Of a stretch of DNA of 64,000 bases, positions 61,779-64,000 are shown piece after piece. This stretch comes from Bifiguratus adelaidae (lineage: Eukaryota; Mucoromycota; Endogonomycetes; Endogonales): positions 80,194-144,193 of the forward strand of contig MVBO01000030.1 in assembly GCA_002261195.1 (NCBI GenBank), written 5' to 3'. The notes under the pieces are model-generated. The model did no database searches, was not told where the DNA came from, and saw only the letters and a program-made list of their open reading frames with translations. How positions within the stretch are numbered: position 1 is the first letter of the stretch; every line of letters begins with the position of its first letter. A program made the translations under genes and the position numbers.

Positions 61779-61918
61779 GCTAAGAGACTTGCAACGAGGG
61801 GATTAAATGGTCACAGGCTCTATCTAGGGGAGCCGACGTCATCAATTTCACATTTTGACTTGGCTTCTAGCTTCTATTCCAGACAGACGCTACCACCACA
61901 CCCTCTAATACACACATC

Positions 61919-62330
61919 ATGTCCAAAGCCGCTACACCAGAGCTAAAAAAGTAAGTCAATGTCATAACAATGTCTCTCGCTACTTGCTTGCTGCACGTAA
62001 GCACAACTTGTAGCGCGACGATCGGTTTCCTTGACACCATTGCATCACTAACGCGGATCTCTTTCCCTTACCTAGGTACATGGACAAACGTCTCGTCCTA
62101 AGTCTCAACGGGGGTCGCAAAGTAACAGGCGTTCTTCGGGGCTACGATCCCTTCATGAACATTGTACTCGATGAGTCAACTGAGGAACTCGCGGCCGGTG
62201 AACACAAAGATATTGGCATGGTGGTACGTGTGCTCTGGACTGCGCGAGTATAGCCTTGTTGATGGGTTGTGTTGTTTAGGTCATTCGAGGCAATAGCATA
62301 GTCATCATGGAGGCTTTGGAACGGATCTAG
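61919..62330 (+). CDS. SMX2: Small nuclear ribonucleoprotein SmG
   Basis: Sm-ring subunit G of spliceosomal U snRNPs. Exons are 61919-61950, 62076-62223 and 62280-62330, for 76 residues. MSKAATPELKKYMDKRL, the Sm1 stretch NGGRKVTGVLRGYDPFMNIVLDE, and Sm2 IGMVVIRGNSIVIMEALER are diagnostic for SmG (LSm7 differs in the first part). Divergent from VMA4. Confidence 0.97.
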
Positions 62331-62493
62331 TGTTTTATTTCTTGCGTTTGTACAGTAGTGACGGCGATGCAAATAGAGAAGGTTTGCCAGCCCAAAACAA
62401 CAATTGCAAGGCATATAGGAGACAAAGGTTATGTCCATGGAGTGGTATAATTAGATGATATCGTCTAGTAATATATACACGATGATGACCGCT

Positions 62494-64000
62494 TTACATG
62501 ATGCTGCATGGCGACACATCAGGACGTTCTCGCCATGCAAGGCCCGTTAACAACTCCAACTCCCGGAGAGCATTCTCCTTTTCTGCCTCTGTCCGCTTCT
62601 CTTTAACCTCCTTGGGAAACCATGTCTTGATATAGTCTTCAAGAGACTTGTCTAGATTGGCAGCATGAGCTTTCGCGACCGCGGCTGTGGCACGACAAAT
62701 GGGGCAATTGGGCATATTTTGCGCTTGAGCTTGCAGTAGACAGCGAACGCAGAACACATGTGAGCACGCTAGACGAATCGGTCGCCAGGCTACATTCATG
62801 CAGACGGGACACGAATAGTCATCCACTTGTGGTACGATGGTGAGTAAACGAGACTCGATTGCATATATCAGCTTCTTTGCCGCATCATCGTTGAATGGCA
62901 TGCCTTGCTCTTCGAGGAGACGTGGGAATTGTGTGCCAGCGGGAAGGCCAGATCGTTTATCATGCTTCTTGAGAATCTTGAAGATGGCAGTCTGATTAAG
63001 AAGATTAAATTGTCGGATATCGATGAGATTCTGATTCAATTGCATAAACTTGGCGAAAGCCAGCTTTGACTTGCGACCTTGCAGCTTGCCGCTCAGCTTC
63101 TGACGTTTCATCTGACCGACGAAAAACGCAAGCTGCTTCTTTGCTGTTTCGACGCCGTGCCAGCCTCTGTCATGTTCGGTCATGCCCATGAACACGTCAG
63201 ACTCCATGTACAGCTGCATAATCTGTCTCCAAACATAGAGTTGCCGCTTCCGTTGTGGGGTTGCCAAGACTGTGATTTCGGTGGCAAGTTCCTCGATAGA
63301 TTTGTCGTATTTCTCGGCCTCACGACTTTCAAGTGCCGCATATGATGCAAGCTCGGAAGCCAGTAAGGAAAAGAACTCTGAATCACTTTTCAATTCAATC
63401 TGACGCTGGTATGCTTTGACTTCGTGTCTATCTGTTGCCTCCACAATAGCATTGTCGGAGCTAAGAGAATCCCGCGAGATACCGATACGTTCTAAATCAT
63501 GGCTGGAAAGAGCAAAGCTTCCGGTGCTGCTTTTGCGGACCTTGAACTCGGTCAGTAGAGCGAGTGAGGCAGTCTGAGTCTCCCCATGTGACTCGGGTTC
63601 ATCCATTAATATATCCTCGGCTGGAGCGTCAACCGCTGGCGGCGAAGGTGGCGATTCTCGGTATATTTTGATGCATGGGTGAAGATTAGGAGCGATGCCT
63701 ATGAATACTGATGAATAACTTACTCCAACACATTGCACAGAGAGCATATGTATGCAAGCAAGACTTACCTTCAAAGGTATACTCAATTCTATATACTGTC
63801 TCGTTAGACTCCTCGGTCATACGACCATCGTGCACAGAAACCTTAAGCCACTCGTTCATGAGTTCTGCTGACAGGCCTCTGGCTTCAAGCTCCGACACGA
63901 CCTTGGAGATAACCTTCTTGAGCGACTTGTACTGAATAAGGTATGGCCGCCAGTCTGGGGGCAACGTGCCTGCGGCGGTTTCAAGCTGCTTGGCGAACTT
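62494..64000 (-). CDS. SPX-domain RING-finger protein, start codon just outside the window
   Basis: Likely phosphate-sensing E3 ubiquitin ligase of the SPX-RING type. Visible exons are 64000-63769 and 63698-62494. The N-terminal SPX domain begins KFAKQLETAAGTLPPDWRPY, exactly one codon after the expected Met, so only the ATG (64001-64003) is missing. KYDKSIEELATEITVLATP and the basic helix VGQMKRQKLSGKLQGRKS fit SPX-like helices (inositol pyrophosphate binding). A RING finger follows at about 330 residues: CPVCMNVAWRPIRLACSHVFCVRCLLQ...CPICRA, with all ligands. The tail ends PDVSPCSIM. 477 residues are visible. Confidence 0.88.

Overview
The window is about 64 kb of gene-dense fungal nuclear DNA. 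I read 36 protein genes and one doubtful one. Almost all are cut by very short spliceosomal introns, mostly 45-60 nt, with GTRNGY donors and CTAAC/CTGAC-like branch sites. I placed about 120 introns; where I worked out the joins, every join kept the frame. Fungal markers are ATG13, a velvet factor, a glucoamylase, an SPX-RING protein and Hsh155/Prp5. The protein set does not fix the phylum. An early-diverging lineage such as Mucoromycota is my guess, not a demonstrated call. I saw no rRNA, tRNA, transposon, CRISPR array or viral gene.

Layout. 0-3.2 kb: DPM3 (cut by the left edge) and DPM2 head to head, then PEX13 and YOP1. 3.8-6.5 kb: a HutD/Ves-family gene and an aspartoacylase/succinylglutamate-desuccinylase-like zinc enzyme, possibly one fused gene. 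6.6-13.8 kb: SDH2, xylulokinase and ATG13. 14.7-20.4 kb: secreted glucoamylase, a P450 with a mitochondrial-looking leader, and a C2H2 factor. 22.3-31.3 kb: a cell-wall-integrity-type MAPKK, then the branch-site pair HSH155 (SF3B1) and PRP5, divergent. 31.5-38.8 kb: a repeat microprotein, L-rhamnose mutarotase, a velvet factor, mitochondrial ClpX and LPD1. 39-42.6 kb: the cohesin acetyltransferase ECO1 and ATP2. 43-50.7 kb: an unrecognised membrane protein, a 15-exon amino-acid permease and a TFIIIC subunit. 52-57.3 kb: a small secreted Cys-rich protein, an MFS transporter, a DUF938 methyltransferase and an F-box protein. 57.3-64 kb: a coiled-coil protein, MED11, V-ATPase subunit E, SmG and an SPX-RING protein lacking only its start at the right edge.

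How the genes relate. There is no classical biosynthetic cluster. The striking order is divergent gene pairs with tiny shared promoters, two of which encode direct functional partners (DPM3/DPM2 and HSH155/PRP5). Several genes make mitochondrial proteins (SDH2, LPD1, ATP2, ClpX, probably the P450). Three of these carry the same 11-bp telomere-like box, GGGTTAGGGTT or its complement, just upstream of the ATG.

Coordinates given as spans cover start codon to stop codon, introns included; exon limits are in the text. All identifications come from reading motifs by eye and none was confirmed by a database search.
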